Source: Filosporella fistucella
Lineage: Eukaryota; Ascomycota; Leotiomycetes; Helotiales
NCBI GenBank assembly: GCA_030077755.1
Contig: JAQJZZ010000011.1
Location: forward strand, 1,736,001-1,800,000
DNA: 64,000 nt
Direction: 5' to 3'
Shown: positions 45,013 through 57,281 of the stretch, piece after piece
How the letters are laid out: each line of letters opens with the position of its first letter
Position numbering within the stretch: position 1 is the first letter of the stretch
Translations under genes and position numbers: made by a program
The notes under the pieces: generated by a model
What the model was told of the DNA's origin: nothing
The model's database searches: none
The model's input: the letters and a program-made list of their open reading frames with translations, nothing else

Positions 45013-47995
45013 TCACCAACCTCGTCGACTTCCTCTTCGATTGTTCAGGCTCGAGTCACCTCCTCTTTGTGAGTCAAAGCCTCCTCTCTCACTCGATCCT
45101 ATACTGCCGCCCCCTCTTGGTTCTTCAATACTTCTTCTGCCCGTTATGTCTCTCCCAATCTCACTCATTTGAAATAGGAGTGGCTCATCGTCGGCCTCGT
45201 AAGGTCCAGTAGTTCTGGTGAAGCTCTGTCTCCCACTCGCCCTCTCACTCGTACCGCTTCCGCTGGCTCTTTCCATAAGACTTGAGTACGAACCTGTCGG
45301 CGGTGTCACACCACGACCTCCCCGCCCTAGCCTGGGTCGGTATTGTGAGTTCATTGAACCAGCAGAAGGGCCACGGGTGTTACGAGGAGCATCGGACTCT
45401 TGTGCTTCAAGCGATGACGAGGTTTGACGAGACTCAGAAATATGAGGTGCGGGCTGCAACAAACGTGATGGCGATGGTGATGAAGCTGATGCAACAGCAT
45501 CGGCATTCTGACCAATGCCGAGCAAAGCACTAAGACTAGGTGGCTCGCGGTCGTCGGCTCCCAAACTGATACTTCGATGCACACCGTACTGCAAATCGCC
45601 CGGGTCTTCTTCCACTGCAAGGGATCTATGTTGTTGAGCAACTGAGCTCGATCTACGTGCATGTGGATAATATGGCCGTGGTGATGTAGGTATATCAATT
45701 GCGTTAGTCCCGAGCTCGTTACTTTGCTCATCATCAGCGAGATCTTCCAATGGAGTTTCTGAAGCGGTCCTGGCCCGGTAGCTTAGTCTTCTTGGTGGCT
45801 CAAATTCTGCTATCGAAGTTGCACTGAGTCGGGATGGAATTGCTGGTGTGTGCGGGGTGTGAGGTGAAATAGGCTTTCCTGGTGATGATGATGCAGACAT
45901 CGAAGTAGCGGCAACCATAGGAGGTACACTTGATAATTGCCTGCTTGAAGAACTTGAAGAGCGATGCAACATTGTTGAGGAAGACATAGATTCAGTCAAA
46001 GCATTATTTGAATCCCGCATTGACTGAAATTTGGAAAGCTGGGCACTTGTCCGCTTGGCTGCCTGACTGGAAGGCTCAAAGCTTTGAAGAGACTTCTTGC
46101 TGTCAAGCAACTTCAAAAACTCTGAGATATTATCATCATCGGTTTGTAACGAACCGGAACTCGCACCAGCTCCAGTTTCGGCAAGAATACCCGAACCTGG
46201 CTGCACTGAAGATGACAAGCTTTGTTTGCCACTGCTACCTTGATCATCATCGACGACTTTGCTGGCACCACCAAATGATGATCTTGCTCTTCTGTGTGTG
46301 AAGCTACTACTATATCTTCCGATGGGAGCAGGCTTTGGCGAACTTGAACCGGAGATTGCAACGGGGTTGTCTATTGGTACTGGTGCCGGTCCTCCTCGTA
46401 ATGTGGCAGGCATTCCTGCCGTAAGAGAGGAGCGATTTCGTGCTTGCGTTAGAGCACTGATCCCGGAAGCTCGTGGTAAAGATTGTGGTGATTGTGGTGG
46501 GATCATGTCACCATGCAAAGGGGTTGGTCGGCCAGGTGAAGACGACAATGATCCTGCTTTGAAAGGCTGAAAGGAAACTGACGGTCTTCGAGCCATTGTA
46601 ATCCCTTCCATGGATATCAATGAAGCTCTTGAGCTTTGCATAGGCCTTGTCCGTGGTACAGATCCCGTAGGGGGTGAATTGGTGTCCGAGCCAAATGTTT
46701 TTGCAGCACGAAGAGCTGAGATTGGACTTGATCCGTGAGGGGGAACATCACCGTGAAACGTTGATAAGCTTCCGTATGCCTGGATAGGCTCTGGTTCTGG
46801 TTCTTTCAGTCGATGTGCAGGTAGTGATCCAACCTCGACAGGTTTGGCACCCCGTCGGCTATCTGTCTTCGCCCCTAGTGAGGGTTGAAAGAAGTGCTCA
46901 TCCGCGCCCATGAATCGTGAGCTTAGGAGGGCTTCCGAATCATCAACCCGAAAACTACAGTCTTGTCGGTAGGTGACCTCGGCCGAAAATTGTCCTACAG
47001 GAGTCTCAGTGGTCCCGAGGAAATAGTCTGATGTGACAGGGCCACCGTTCTCATACAACGGGTGCGTAAGCGCATCGAATCGACTGGCTTGAATATCACC
47101 ACTCAGGATACGGCAACTAACACGCAGCGAGCTATTCGCTGATCCGCTTTTGGCCAAGCTCTTTACAAATCTCCATGCGGGTGTAAACTTTGCAGTGGAA
47201 TATAGTGAGCGAAAAAAGACAATGCACTTCTTGTAAACTGTTGGAAGTGTAGAGCCAAAGTCGTGTATCCGTTCCCCAGTACCATCTTTGAGCTCAATTT
47301 TCCACCTCTCCAATATCACTTCATTTCGTTTCCGAGCACGAGATGCCCCATCACTCGAAGCACTTGAATTCAATGCCTCCAAAACATCCCATCGTTTCCC
47401 TTGGTCATCAACAATTACCAGACTCTGGCTACTCGTCAATGCAGAAGTATCGATATATGTCTCTATTATCAACGGTGGTGGTCGATTTTGATAGCCCCCG
47501 CAAGTCCGCCAAATGCTGAGGTCCTCTCGAAAAGCTTGTGTATCATCGGTCTCGATTTGAAACTGAAAGCGTGGTGTTAGTTGCACCGTAAATCCAATCA
47601 AGACATATCACATACCCATTTATTGACTTTCTTATTGCCTTCCTTTGTGATTATGACGGGTAGGGACATTCGAGATTGTAAGATAAGCGTAGCGGCTTTC
47701 GTGTGGAAGTTCTAGTTCAATGAACGTCAGTAAGTCATTCCCAATTCGAAGGTATAGCTTCCAGCTTTACCTGTATAATCTGATCCAGCTTCTTCACTGC
47801 GTCTCTGCTTGGACCTGCAGCCATTACACCGCTATCCCCACTGCCATCATCAGCATCATTGTAAGCCATTTCCGAAGCAGGTCTTGAGTTTGAGCTTGAG
47901 CTTCCTTCTCTGGGGTTGTTGGTTCTTGTGGGGTTTGTTCTTGGAGATGAGGCTGGAGAAGCCGTTATGGGCGAGGGGCGAGGATGTTGATGCAT
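45013..47995 (-). CDS. atg13: autophagy-related protein 13 (956 aa)
   Basis: Regulatory subunit of the Atg1 kinase complex, a TOR-controlled scaffold that starts autophagosome formation. Exons: 47995-47771, 47711-47616, 47562-45013; introns are 59 and 53 nt, both phase 0. The joined N-terminus reads DQIIQ-NFHTKAATLILQSRMSLPV and NKKVNKW-FQIETDD, which is the fungal Atg13 HORMA-domain entry. LSIWRTCGGYQNRPPPLIIET and WKIELKDGTGERIHDFG follow, then VYKKCIVFFRSLYSTAKFTPAWRF and VSCRILSGD, all within the first 320 residues. The remaining 630 residues are a Ser/Pro-rich disordered region, the normal site of TORC1 phosphorylation and Atg1/Atg17 binding. Length agrees with other Pezizomycotina Atg13. 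The 5' leader codes a Pro/Ser/Asn-rich start (MHQHPRPSPITASPA). Confidence 0.94.
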
Positions 47996-50632
47996 TATGT
48001 TGAAAGTTGGAGGTTTTTCTCCACGAGAGCGTCAAGTCTAAGCAAGCTGTCGTCTGGAGATTGTGATACCGGTAATGTGCAAGAAGCCCTTCCGTATACA
48101 AAGATGAACGGCAGCGGTCGTAGGGCTAGATTTGGAAAGAAGCAGGGCCAGGATACCTCATGATTTGGGCATCCATCGTCGTCTGAATTCTTTGAAAAAA
48201 TTGGAACTGTCTTGTCTGTGTGCAAAAACGTTCGGAACGAGTCTCTACCAGAAGTGAATGGTGCAAGCCCGTACCGGTGAGCCCAATCAGGTTGACGGGC
48301 AGGGGGAGCTGGGGCCTAGGACAATGAAGTCAGGCAGACAACATGATGGTGGCAGGTCTTTGATGTGATTTGTAGAAGGGGCGAGTATTGGGGTCGAAAG
48401 TCCTGGAAGGCAGAATGTCCTTCTGAAGGGATTGATGATGCTGTGAGTCCTGGGACACTGCAGAGTTGAAAGTCGAGGGATGGGGGAGCTCAGATGGTCA
48501 GAGTCATGCTCCACAGTACCTCGTGATCGCAGCGCGTATATCGGAGGTCTATGTCTATCCAACAAAGGAAGGCTTCCGTTTCACACTCTAAGAGGCAGAT
48601 GATGAAATATTGGCGGTGAAGTACAATGCAACTTTAGATTTAAGGGGCAAAGGGGAATGGGCAAGCTGGAGAATAGGGTGAGGAAGTGAGTGAGTGAGTG
48701 GCTTTTGTTGTGATTGTAAGAGAATGGTGAAGGGCAGATTTTAAGCTTTGAAGCTGCGGTCTCTGCGGTGACTTTGAGCAGCCAGCGGGTGCTGATTCTG
48801 GTTCTGGTGCTGTGCTGCAGCTGGCAACGGACGGATTGGGCTGAGGGTTTCTTATCAGAGAGCTTAGTCATTTGGGTCTTGGCATTTATGATGGATGCAC
48901 ACCAAAACGCAAGAGGCCCTTCCTCCTTACCATCCCAAGGTAAACCGGACTGCTCACCTCCCATGTACTTGTGCATGTACTGAACTTGCAGACTGGAAAG
49001 CCAACCTACTGCAGACAATGACCCCGGAGTTGCTGTGCTTGATGCACTCGACTTGATACTGGTCCCGCCTATTGTCTTTTGTGTGAAGAGTGTAAGGGAA
49101 GGTAGGTATCATATAATATATTCTTAGCATGTGATGGTCGGGTCACTTCGATGCCTCAAGCTCAACTCGTACCATATCAAGGTCTGGCCCAATCCTCCCC
49201 CAGATCTGTCCAGGTTGTTCAGTTGGTCTGGCTAATGATAATTGGTTTTCATAACCGTTATGCACGGCTGCCGATTCCGCTTGGACCAGGACGTTTTATT
49301 GTACTCCTACCTACTGCTTTGTGATTGTGCCTCTGTATGACAACAAGGTACTTGTGCTTGTACAATCTGTATACGACAAAGGTCTCTCTTTGTTCCGGCC
49401 TGGATATCTTCCAGCAATTGTCCAACCTCTTTGTATCTACTGCAGACTCGCTACGGTACATTACCAAGTCGCTCTGTTGCAAGCTTCCCTGTACATTCCG
49501 ATAGCAACGACCAGGTCTAGCCCAGACTGTGAGCTGCATCCGATTGGAGCCCATTTTTTGTGTGTACAATTACCAAGTACTGCACCTTCAGTACCCCGTA
49601 TGAGATGATCGATCCAGCTGTCGGCAATCGAGTACTCGAGGATATTCCGAGAAGAGCGCGGCATACATGAGTAAGGCGACCAATGTATGGTAGCTGGCCT
49701 TCGATCTAATAACCCATACATTCAATCTGCTAAACGTGCAGGAAATTGATCTGAAGACTAACTCCCATCTTTGGAATGGAAATTATAGATTGGTACAATA
49801 GATATTAAAGGTTAGAAGAACAAACCGTCGATAAAACTATTGCTTTAAACGGTAGGATTGTACTACGGGATCCTATATGTTATAAATTTTTAGTGCATTG
49901 TAGAAGACGGCACTGTTTCTCTAGGAATGGTAGCTGCATTTTTTCAATGTAGCCCGTACAGCAGCTAGTCTGACTAATTCCCTATTAGAGACGGATTGGC
50001 AACTGATGGGCCTGATAAGGATTTTATCACATGATAATTGTGCACCATATGGTGTTGCACTTGCCATTCAAGGGACAGCTTCAAAGAAGGCGAACTAGAT
50101 AACGGTGAATTAGCCAATGTCATTAGTTGGATGGTGGTAGAGATCGGCTGTATTCGTACATGTGTAATGCAGGGCAGTCTGTGTTGGCTCATTTGCATCA
50201 CGTGAATTATATCTCGGGATATGGAAGCTGGAGGAGTAAGGCAACCAGTGAAAGCTCTACCTAAGCTATGGATAGGTGTCAAATGCAGCAGGGCAGTGGG
50301 GGACGCTGTGGTGATCAGGATCACACCATTGACGATCGTTGGACCGTGTCGAGCTGACTTGGACTTAGAGCACGCCTTGCAACATATTAATTGGTTCATT
50401 CGAGTAGACGGAAATCCTGTCCGAGATTTTGTGCCCAAGACGATAATTTACCGTTGGTAATCTCGTTGTCTTGTAACTGTTACAGCTTTCCATCACAATT
50501 TGTTGATTCTAAGCCATGAGATGAGATTTATTCATTTGAGAACAAACGTGTGGATTTAACGCCTGCTCGCACGTGTGCTGAGCATCATGCCCCTCTATCA
50601 ACGCCAGTCCAATATTTACTTATGTACATAAA
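47996..50632. other. 2.6-kb spacer upstream of atg13, no gene seen
   Basis: Contains the atg13 promoter and the 3' flank of the IBtk-like gene. Frames at 48287-49018, 49258-49721 and 49974-50460 appear on opposite strands with no motif, and their composition matches non-coding DNA. Confidence 0.45.
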
Positions 50633-53600
50633 TCATTTCGTCGCACTACCGCTTTTCCCCTTTTCCGCAACACGGCCGCGGCCTCTCTCACTTCGTTCCA
50701 CACCACTTCTACCCCTACTTCCTCTGCCTCGACCACTTTTACCGCCTCGTCCGGATACAGAAGAAAGAGTCTTCGCTCTAGCAGCTTCCTCTTCCTGTGT
50801 TCGTTTGCTCTCCTGATCCCACCATTCCTGGAATGCTTGCTCCTCCTGGATCTCCTGAAGACTTCTTTTGGCAACAGCTTCCTTAATTACTTCCTGTTCT
50901 CTCCGCTGCTGCCCAATTATATCAGCCATTGAAAGTTGAAGCGAAGGTTCAGCCATGCCAACGGTGTTATTGTAAGACTTTGAATGTGGGACAATGGGAG
51001 ACGAGTTTGATGGCTTCTGAATTCCAGGGCGGGTTGTGCTTGTGAATGTAGTCTTCCCCTGTGGCGTGCTGTTGTTACTCACACTTCGTGACTGACCGGC
51101 GAATCGTGTATCTGGAGAAGCAGTTCTCCTAGGTGTCAAAGTTCGAGTTGCGATCGGAGATGCCAGGGATGTGGTTGGCAAATCAGGCAAGGTACTTTTA
51201 GGTTCATTTAGAACATCTTTCAAGGATGTTTTTGGGCCGAGACCAGCGACTTGCCAAGGTGACGCCGCTTTGCTGTCGCATTTTTCCAGAAAATTTGACG
51301 GGTGGGTTTGTTGCATAGCCTGTTGTTGCTTCTTTCGCTCCTTTTGTGAGAGTTGCTTCGGCTTCGCTAGCTTTTGTACAGCATCATCTCGGGCTTTTTG
51401 CGCTGAAATGCTCATAGAAAGAGCAGAAGTACGAATTGAGGACGCCTGAGCCATAATTTCTCTCATATCGAGCTTGGAAGAAGGCAAGGCTGGTGATAAC
51501 CAGGTTTTGGCGTTGGGCGTTGTATTTCCGTGGCCATTATCAGCACCCGATGGCGGCGTACGCAATGGAAGAGACGAAATATCATCATCTGGAATGGACC
51601 TTGGTTCAACCTGAGCCCACTGCAGTGGACTGACTGGCTCCACCCTTGCTTTTGGTAGATCTAAGCTTGCTTTCAATATTGGCGAGCTTGGGCTGCCAAC
51701 TGCAAGTTCGTCGTCATCCATATCGAACATCAAATCCATCGCAGAGTCTTTGGGTTGAATGCTGGGACTGAAAGGTGCGTTCCGAGTAGGCTTTGACTTG
51801 CGCCGAGATTTGTCCTGAGTTGGTGATGCAGACGTAAGATCGTCAAGGCTCCCTATGCGAGCTCGAAATGAAGACGATAATTTGTTATCATCATCCTTCA
51901 TATTTGCGCGAAACGTCATGTCGCTGATACGACGGCGGCGTTCCTCGTATATATCCTCTGCCAAAGTTGGCAATTTTTCATGCAGTAATAGCTCCGCTCT
52001 GCCACTTTTGGCGAATGGAAGACAATTCAGTTGATTTGCCCTAACAACATCATTCAACTCCACGAGAAGATCTTCCTCGAGACCGTTGAGTAAGTGGTTC
52101 TCAAGCATGGACTCAAGCTGCAGGCACAGATACTCGAGAGCCGAGTCCTTGAAAGCTGTAACAGAGCAAGGAGCAATATCGTTCAGCAGGTAGCAGATAT
52201 TACGAGTATTGACTATCATACATTAGAATAAAAGTTCTAGAAGGCTAGAGACTTAAACTTACCGAATCTACCAATGACTTGCTGGCAGACTTGTGACAGG
52301 CGATCAAGCATCAGTTCATTACTAGCCGCCATGACTTCCATGACAAGCTCGGAGAAGTCATCGATATCAGCAGCAACGATGTTGTCGAAAATTTCGACAC
52401 CGATATCAGCATAGATATGTCTCAGGACCAATTTGAAAGCTTCTGGCTGTATATGCTTCAAGTCAATCCGTATGACATCCGAGCTACTTTGTCGTCTACC
52501 AGAAAGCCACTGTCCACCAGCTCGGCCATTGAAAAGGCCTTCGAAGAACGGACACCGCTGACACAAAATTGTGCTGTGAGCAGCGACTTCTGACCCATCT
52601 AGCTCAAGAATGGTATCTGCGTCATCAAAAAATGAGGGATCCTCAAACGCCGAACTGAAATCGACGTTCATTCGCTTGTCCGGTTCTGTCATCAATCGAA
52701 CAGCGGATTCTAGCTTCGACAACGTGAGGTGGTTGGCTGTTTTCATGAGGTCTACCCGGACCTGCCTATATCGGAATGCCATCCTAGGATTGTGTCGAGT
52801 GAAATGCCAAACATCAATCACGGTGTCCGTGTAGAGGTAAATCGCTAGATTGACTACGGCAATGAAATCCAATCCTGGGAAAGTGATGGTTGTCTTCGGC
52901 TTGGTTGGACCGAATAAGGACTGATTTCCGGATGGTGCCTTCGATTCAACCACCAATATATCTGGTATCGAAGCTGATCCAGAGCGCCGAAATTGGGCAA
53001 GGACTTTTCGTAGAATAGGGCTTCTTGCAACTATGCAGCCATGCACAGGAATGAAAACGTCAGAGTTAGTCGTTCCAATGGCGGTATCATACTCGTCCAT
53101 ATCTTTGCCCAACAAAAGACGTGAAACATCGGCCTCAAGATCTGGGGATGTGAGAATTGCACGTTTCATCGGCTCAAAATGGTCTTTCGGTAAAGCGGGA
53201 GCCCAAAACCGAGAAGTCTGGATATCGTCCTCCTCGGGAGGCTCAGATGCTTCTAAACCTTCGAGGCTCAGCAGTGGAGAAATGTCTTGCCAAAGTTTCT
53301 GCTCTGCTACGAGCACTTGAGTCCTTGTGACGTCGCAATCTTTACGAATTGCGGCGTAGACCCCAAAAGTTGTGCTGCGCACAGCTGCAACTTTTGTTAA
53401 GCCTGGGACTCGTTCGAACTTGAAATCCTTGCGGTGCACATTTCCACTACCCATGAAGGCGTCCTTGATCTTTGCTCTCTTGATTCTTCGCCAAACAGCC
53501 CCAGCTTGAGTACACACAATGACCGAGTCGTTTTCTGTGATACTGACCGATTTAATACCATCCCAATGACCTTTTCGGAGAGACCATATTCTCTGTGGGG

Positions 53601-55368
53601 GCGACAATGAGTCTTTGATTTTCGACGGATTTGTAGTACTAATCGCAGAGTTTGAGAAAAAGCTCTTGACAGTAACAGTAAAAAGGTCCCCTCTACTTGA
53701 TACAGCGCCGATTGTTTCGCCGCCCGCTGTAATATGCGATATGTGGTTAGACCCCGATTCATACCTTGTTGTAAGAGCGTTGGTTTTCAAATGATAATTG
53801 GCGAAACCTTCATGGAGTGGGAACTTGACAACATTATACCCATAGTTTGTGAAGACACACACAGTGTGGTTTGCTAGTAAAACAACTGTGGCGCTGTTTA
53901 TTGCCGAAACTTGGACGATCGGTGCCTTGAACAGAGAAGCGGCTACCTTTCGTGGGATTGGTTGCATTTCAAGGCTGCGGGAATCCGAATCCATCAAGCC
54001 AAGCTGGCCTTCATTCTTGCCCCAGGTGAACAGTGACGTGGATGTATGAGCGACCGAATGGAAAGCAGAAGCAGCGACTCCAATTATAGTCTCTCTCTTT
54101 AGGGGGCCAAATATTTGACGGGGCGTAGAACAAACGGGCTCTTCGTCTTTAAGTGCTGGCCGTGGTAGAGTATAGCCAAGCTGACCAAAAGTATTTGTGC
54201 CCCAAGAAATCAAACAACCATCTGAAGTGACCGCAAGAGAATGGTTCTGGCCCAATGCAACTTTGACAACCTTTCTACTCGCCAAAGCCCCTTCTTCAAT
54301 CGGAACATAGGACAATCGAGTTGTGTCATCACCAGTACCCAATCGTCCTCCTGGTCCAAACCCACACATGTACAGATTTGATTCGGGATCTGTCGTGAGA
54401 ATTGCACTATGGAGTTTCGACAATGCCACGTCCTGGATTATGATAGGGCGATTGGATATGAGAGAAGGAAGTTCAGTCACGCTTTTGGGCGTCCGTATCA
54501 AGTGTTTTGACGGCTCTGAACCAAGTGGCAAAGATTCCATGTACTCCCGGTAGAATCGAAAAAGTAAGTGATCCGGTCGCTTCAGATTAATTTTTTCTGG
54601 GTGTTGGCGGTCATCTTGATCCTTGAATCCCAATCCGTGGTTTCTACTACTTCCCCACGCAAAAACTTCATCACCATCAATACTTGAAATTGAAAGATTA
54701 CTTTCCAGAGAACTTTCTACTTGTGCCGAAACATCTTCAGACTCATCGTCAGATCCCGAATCTTCTTTCCCTAAAGGAAGTGAGCGCCTTGCGATTGTGG
54801 CATTATAAACGTCGAATGGACTATTGCCTTCAAAATCTTTTACTTTGATGACAGAGGTTGCTGCTCGCTGCGAAGCACTTCCGAGCTGAATACCAGGGTC
54901 CCGGGTGTCTTTCTCTATGATAGCTCGCGCAACCGTGATATTTCCAAAATATAAAGCCCGGTGTAGAGAGGTCCACCCATTCTCGGTATCTTGAATGTAT
55001 AGGTCGATGGCGGGATGTTTGATGAGTGCCAAAGCAAAGCTCGTGGCGTTCTCGGAATTGGAGGAAGCAGCTCGATGAAGGATAGTAAGTCCTGCATGAT
55101 CTCTGCTGTTGACTTCTGCCCGACCCAAGCCAGAGCCCCTCGCGTTACTTGCGTTGCCAATTTGTCCAGAGACTTTGCGCTGTTTCGTAGCATTTCTGGG
55201 TGAAATGGCGTATCCGCTAGGGCTGCCAACAATGCTTCCTACACTGTGCGCATTTCCCTGTAGCCCGCCATAGCTTTTCGATGTGCTGTTTTGTATGCCA
55301 TTGGCAAGGAGGAGCCGGAACTTCTCGACGTCCTCGTTGTGATAGTGCTTCCAGAGAATATGGCTCAT
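50633..55368 (-). CDS. ankyrin-RCC1-BTB protein, IBtk-like (1,561 aa)
   Basis: Exons 55368-52263 and 52212-50633, with a 50-nt intron joining as QVIGRF-VNTRNICYLL. Domains in order: ankyrin repeats at about 88-190 (NSRDHAGLTILHRAASS, ENGWTSLHRALYFGNITVA), and RCC1-type repeats at about 234-530 (DEVFAWGSSRNHGLG, NLYMCGFGPGGRLGTGDD, CLISWGTNTFGQLGY, SLFTWGKNEGQLGL). A first BTB-like domain lies near 740-840 (DVFIPVHGCIVARSPILRKV), and a second BTB near 920-1030 (DADTILELDGSEVAAHSTIL). The last 520 residues are disordered, with SPLQWAQVEPR-type motifs and a Lys/Gln coiled coil. The tail is RG/SR-rich (GRGGKSGRGRGSRGRSG). The same architecture defines animal IBtk and its fungal relatives, which serve as Cul3 substrate adaptors (family knowledge). 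Its targets are unknown. Confidence 0.92.
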
Positions 55369-57281
55369 GAGTTGCAGCTGTGGCGAGGTAATCTTCTTGT
55401 CACTTCAGTGACACCTCGCTGTGGCCTCTATGGGACACGGCTTTTTTAAAGGTGAATTGAAGCACAGGAAGATTCCCAGGATGCGAAGGGGGAAACAGAT
55501 GGGACAAAGGACTACCAAACGTTGTAGGTGTTCAGGTGCAACTTTGAGCGGATAGTTTCAACACGATTGCGACGGGTAAATTGATAGCGGAAGTGAACCG
55601 CGGACAGAAGATTATACGGTGCTACTGTAAGATTGCAATTGGGTTGATCTCGATGTCTGCTGAATTTCTGTGACTGGAGCAGGTAAATATCGCAAGGTTT
55701 GAGATGCTGTTCGTTAATATGCAAGAAGAGGTAGATACATATTAGCAGAGGGGAGTCATCCTTCTATTACTCTCACTTGAGCGAAGGCCATTTGTGCGCC
55801 AGCCTGCCCACCAATCACACAACGCGTTTGAAACACGGCGATAATGAAAGGCGATGGTAAACGGAAGAAAGGGCAAACCTGGGTATTCCAAAGGGCTGTT
55901 GATCTCGTCCTAAACTCTACCTAACTTCATGGGAGTGGCCGTAGTATTACCCATGAATAGGTAGATACAGATGGAATGTGTAGGAGGAAGAAACTTCATC
56001 AGTGCAGCACTGGGAATGCGAGAGGTGGAATACCTAGGTACTGTGTTGTTATATGGAGATGCGCCTGCATAAGGTAACTACTGCCTGTGGGCTGTGCTTC
56101 TGGCGGTGAGCGTGCCAAATTGCTGTAGATCACCCCTACAGATAGTTCCTGCATGGCACCACGCGTCAACGGTTTTGGTTGTCCAAGTTCAGAGCCTCAT
56201 TACGTTGACTAGTCCGATGTATGATTTCCTAAAATTTGGTCACATTCGTTTTACCATTTTGATTGTTTATTGATTACATGTATATCTCGAGGAACATCTT
56301 GTCTCTACTTGCACAATAATCTCATTCTACCGAATAATTAGGGGAATTTTAGGATTGAGATGCCGAGCTTTTCAGCAGGCTCCATTGAGCAACAGGCTCT
56401 TCAGGACTTCCACCCTTCCAGCATGCTCACCCAAACCCTAAATTCCTCAATGGTAGATATCCCCACTGATACTTCTCTGTACTTGATCAAAGATGCAGAA
56501 GAACATATTCTTGAGAAATTTAGAAACTTAAATCGTGCCCCGATTACTTCACATTATTATTGTCAGTTGTGGATTTGTAAGATACTTATCTAGCTCTTGA
56601 GTTCTAAGCTTAAGGTATATACCATAGCTCGATATAGTAGAAATTAAGTCGAGAATAGCAAATTTTAAGAGACTCTTATCCTCCTACGATACTATTGCGA
56701 TCTATTATTGATTTCCGTGTCATTCAGTTAGAGTAAGTCCAACGCCTTGGATAACCACTATAGCATTATATAATGGGGATTACAGGCGGGAGTAGTATTG
56801 CGATGACTAGCCTCTATCCTTTTGAGCATTTCTAATCGTTGTTGATTCAAAATACATTTTGTAGGAGGTTGCTTTTTGGGCGAGTCGGTCATTCACGTCA
56901 TTACCTCAGTTGCGAGATGTCCCCCAAACAATAGAGACCGAAGACTTTCTCGGATAACCTTCTGGATTAAACAGGAACACCGAGGCTACAGGGACAGACC
57001 CGATAACCGGAGAGCTTCCCCCGCATAAACGCATTACTGTGACAAGCTAGCACTTTGAATTGAGCCTCACAAGACAATGACCTCAATGATCCTCAGCACT
57101 TTTCGTCTTTCACATTGATTTTTGTTCATTTCTCTTCGAAAAGAAATCAAATTCTAATACAATCCCGACTCCGAGCTCTTCCCTACCTCGATAAGAAGCT
57201 TGAGACACAGCTTTACCTCCCCGCAGTGCTTCTTTGTCCATTACCTATTTTGCCTTATCCAGTCTCCCACTTCCGATCAGT
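55369..57281. other. 1.9-kb divergent spacer, partly A/T-rich
   Basis: No supported gene. The perfect palindrome TACCTAGGTA is at 56031-56040. A 77-codon + strand frame (56360-56593) has a protein-like composition but no family and no flanking splice exons, in an A/T-rich stretch (56600-56900) that could be old mobile-element debris. Confidence 0.45.

Noticed and set aside
45218..46570. Several + strand frames inside atg13
   Set aside because: Shadows of the Ser-rich minus-strand coding sequence.
56360..56593. 77-codon frame in an A/T-rich area, possible transposon remnant
   Set aside because: No transposase motif, terminal repeat or target duplication could be found.
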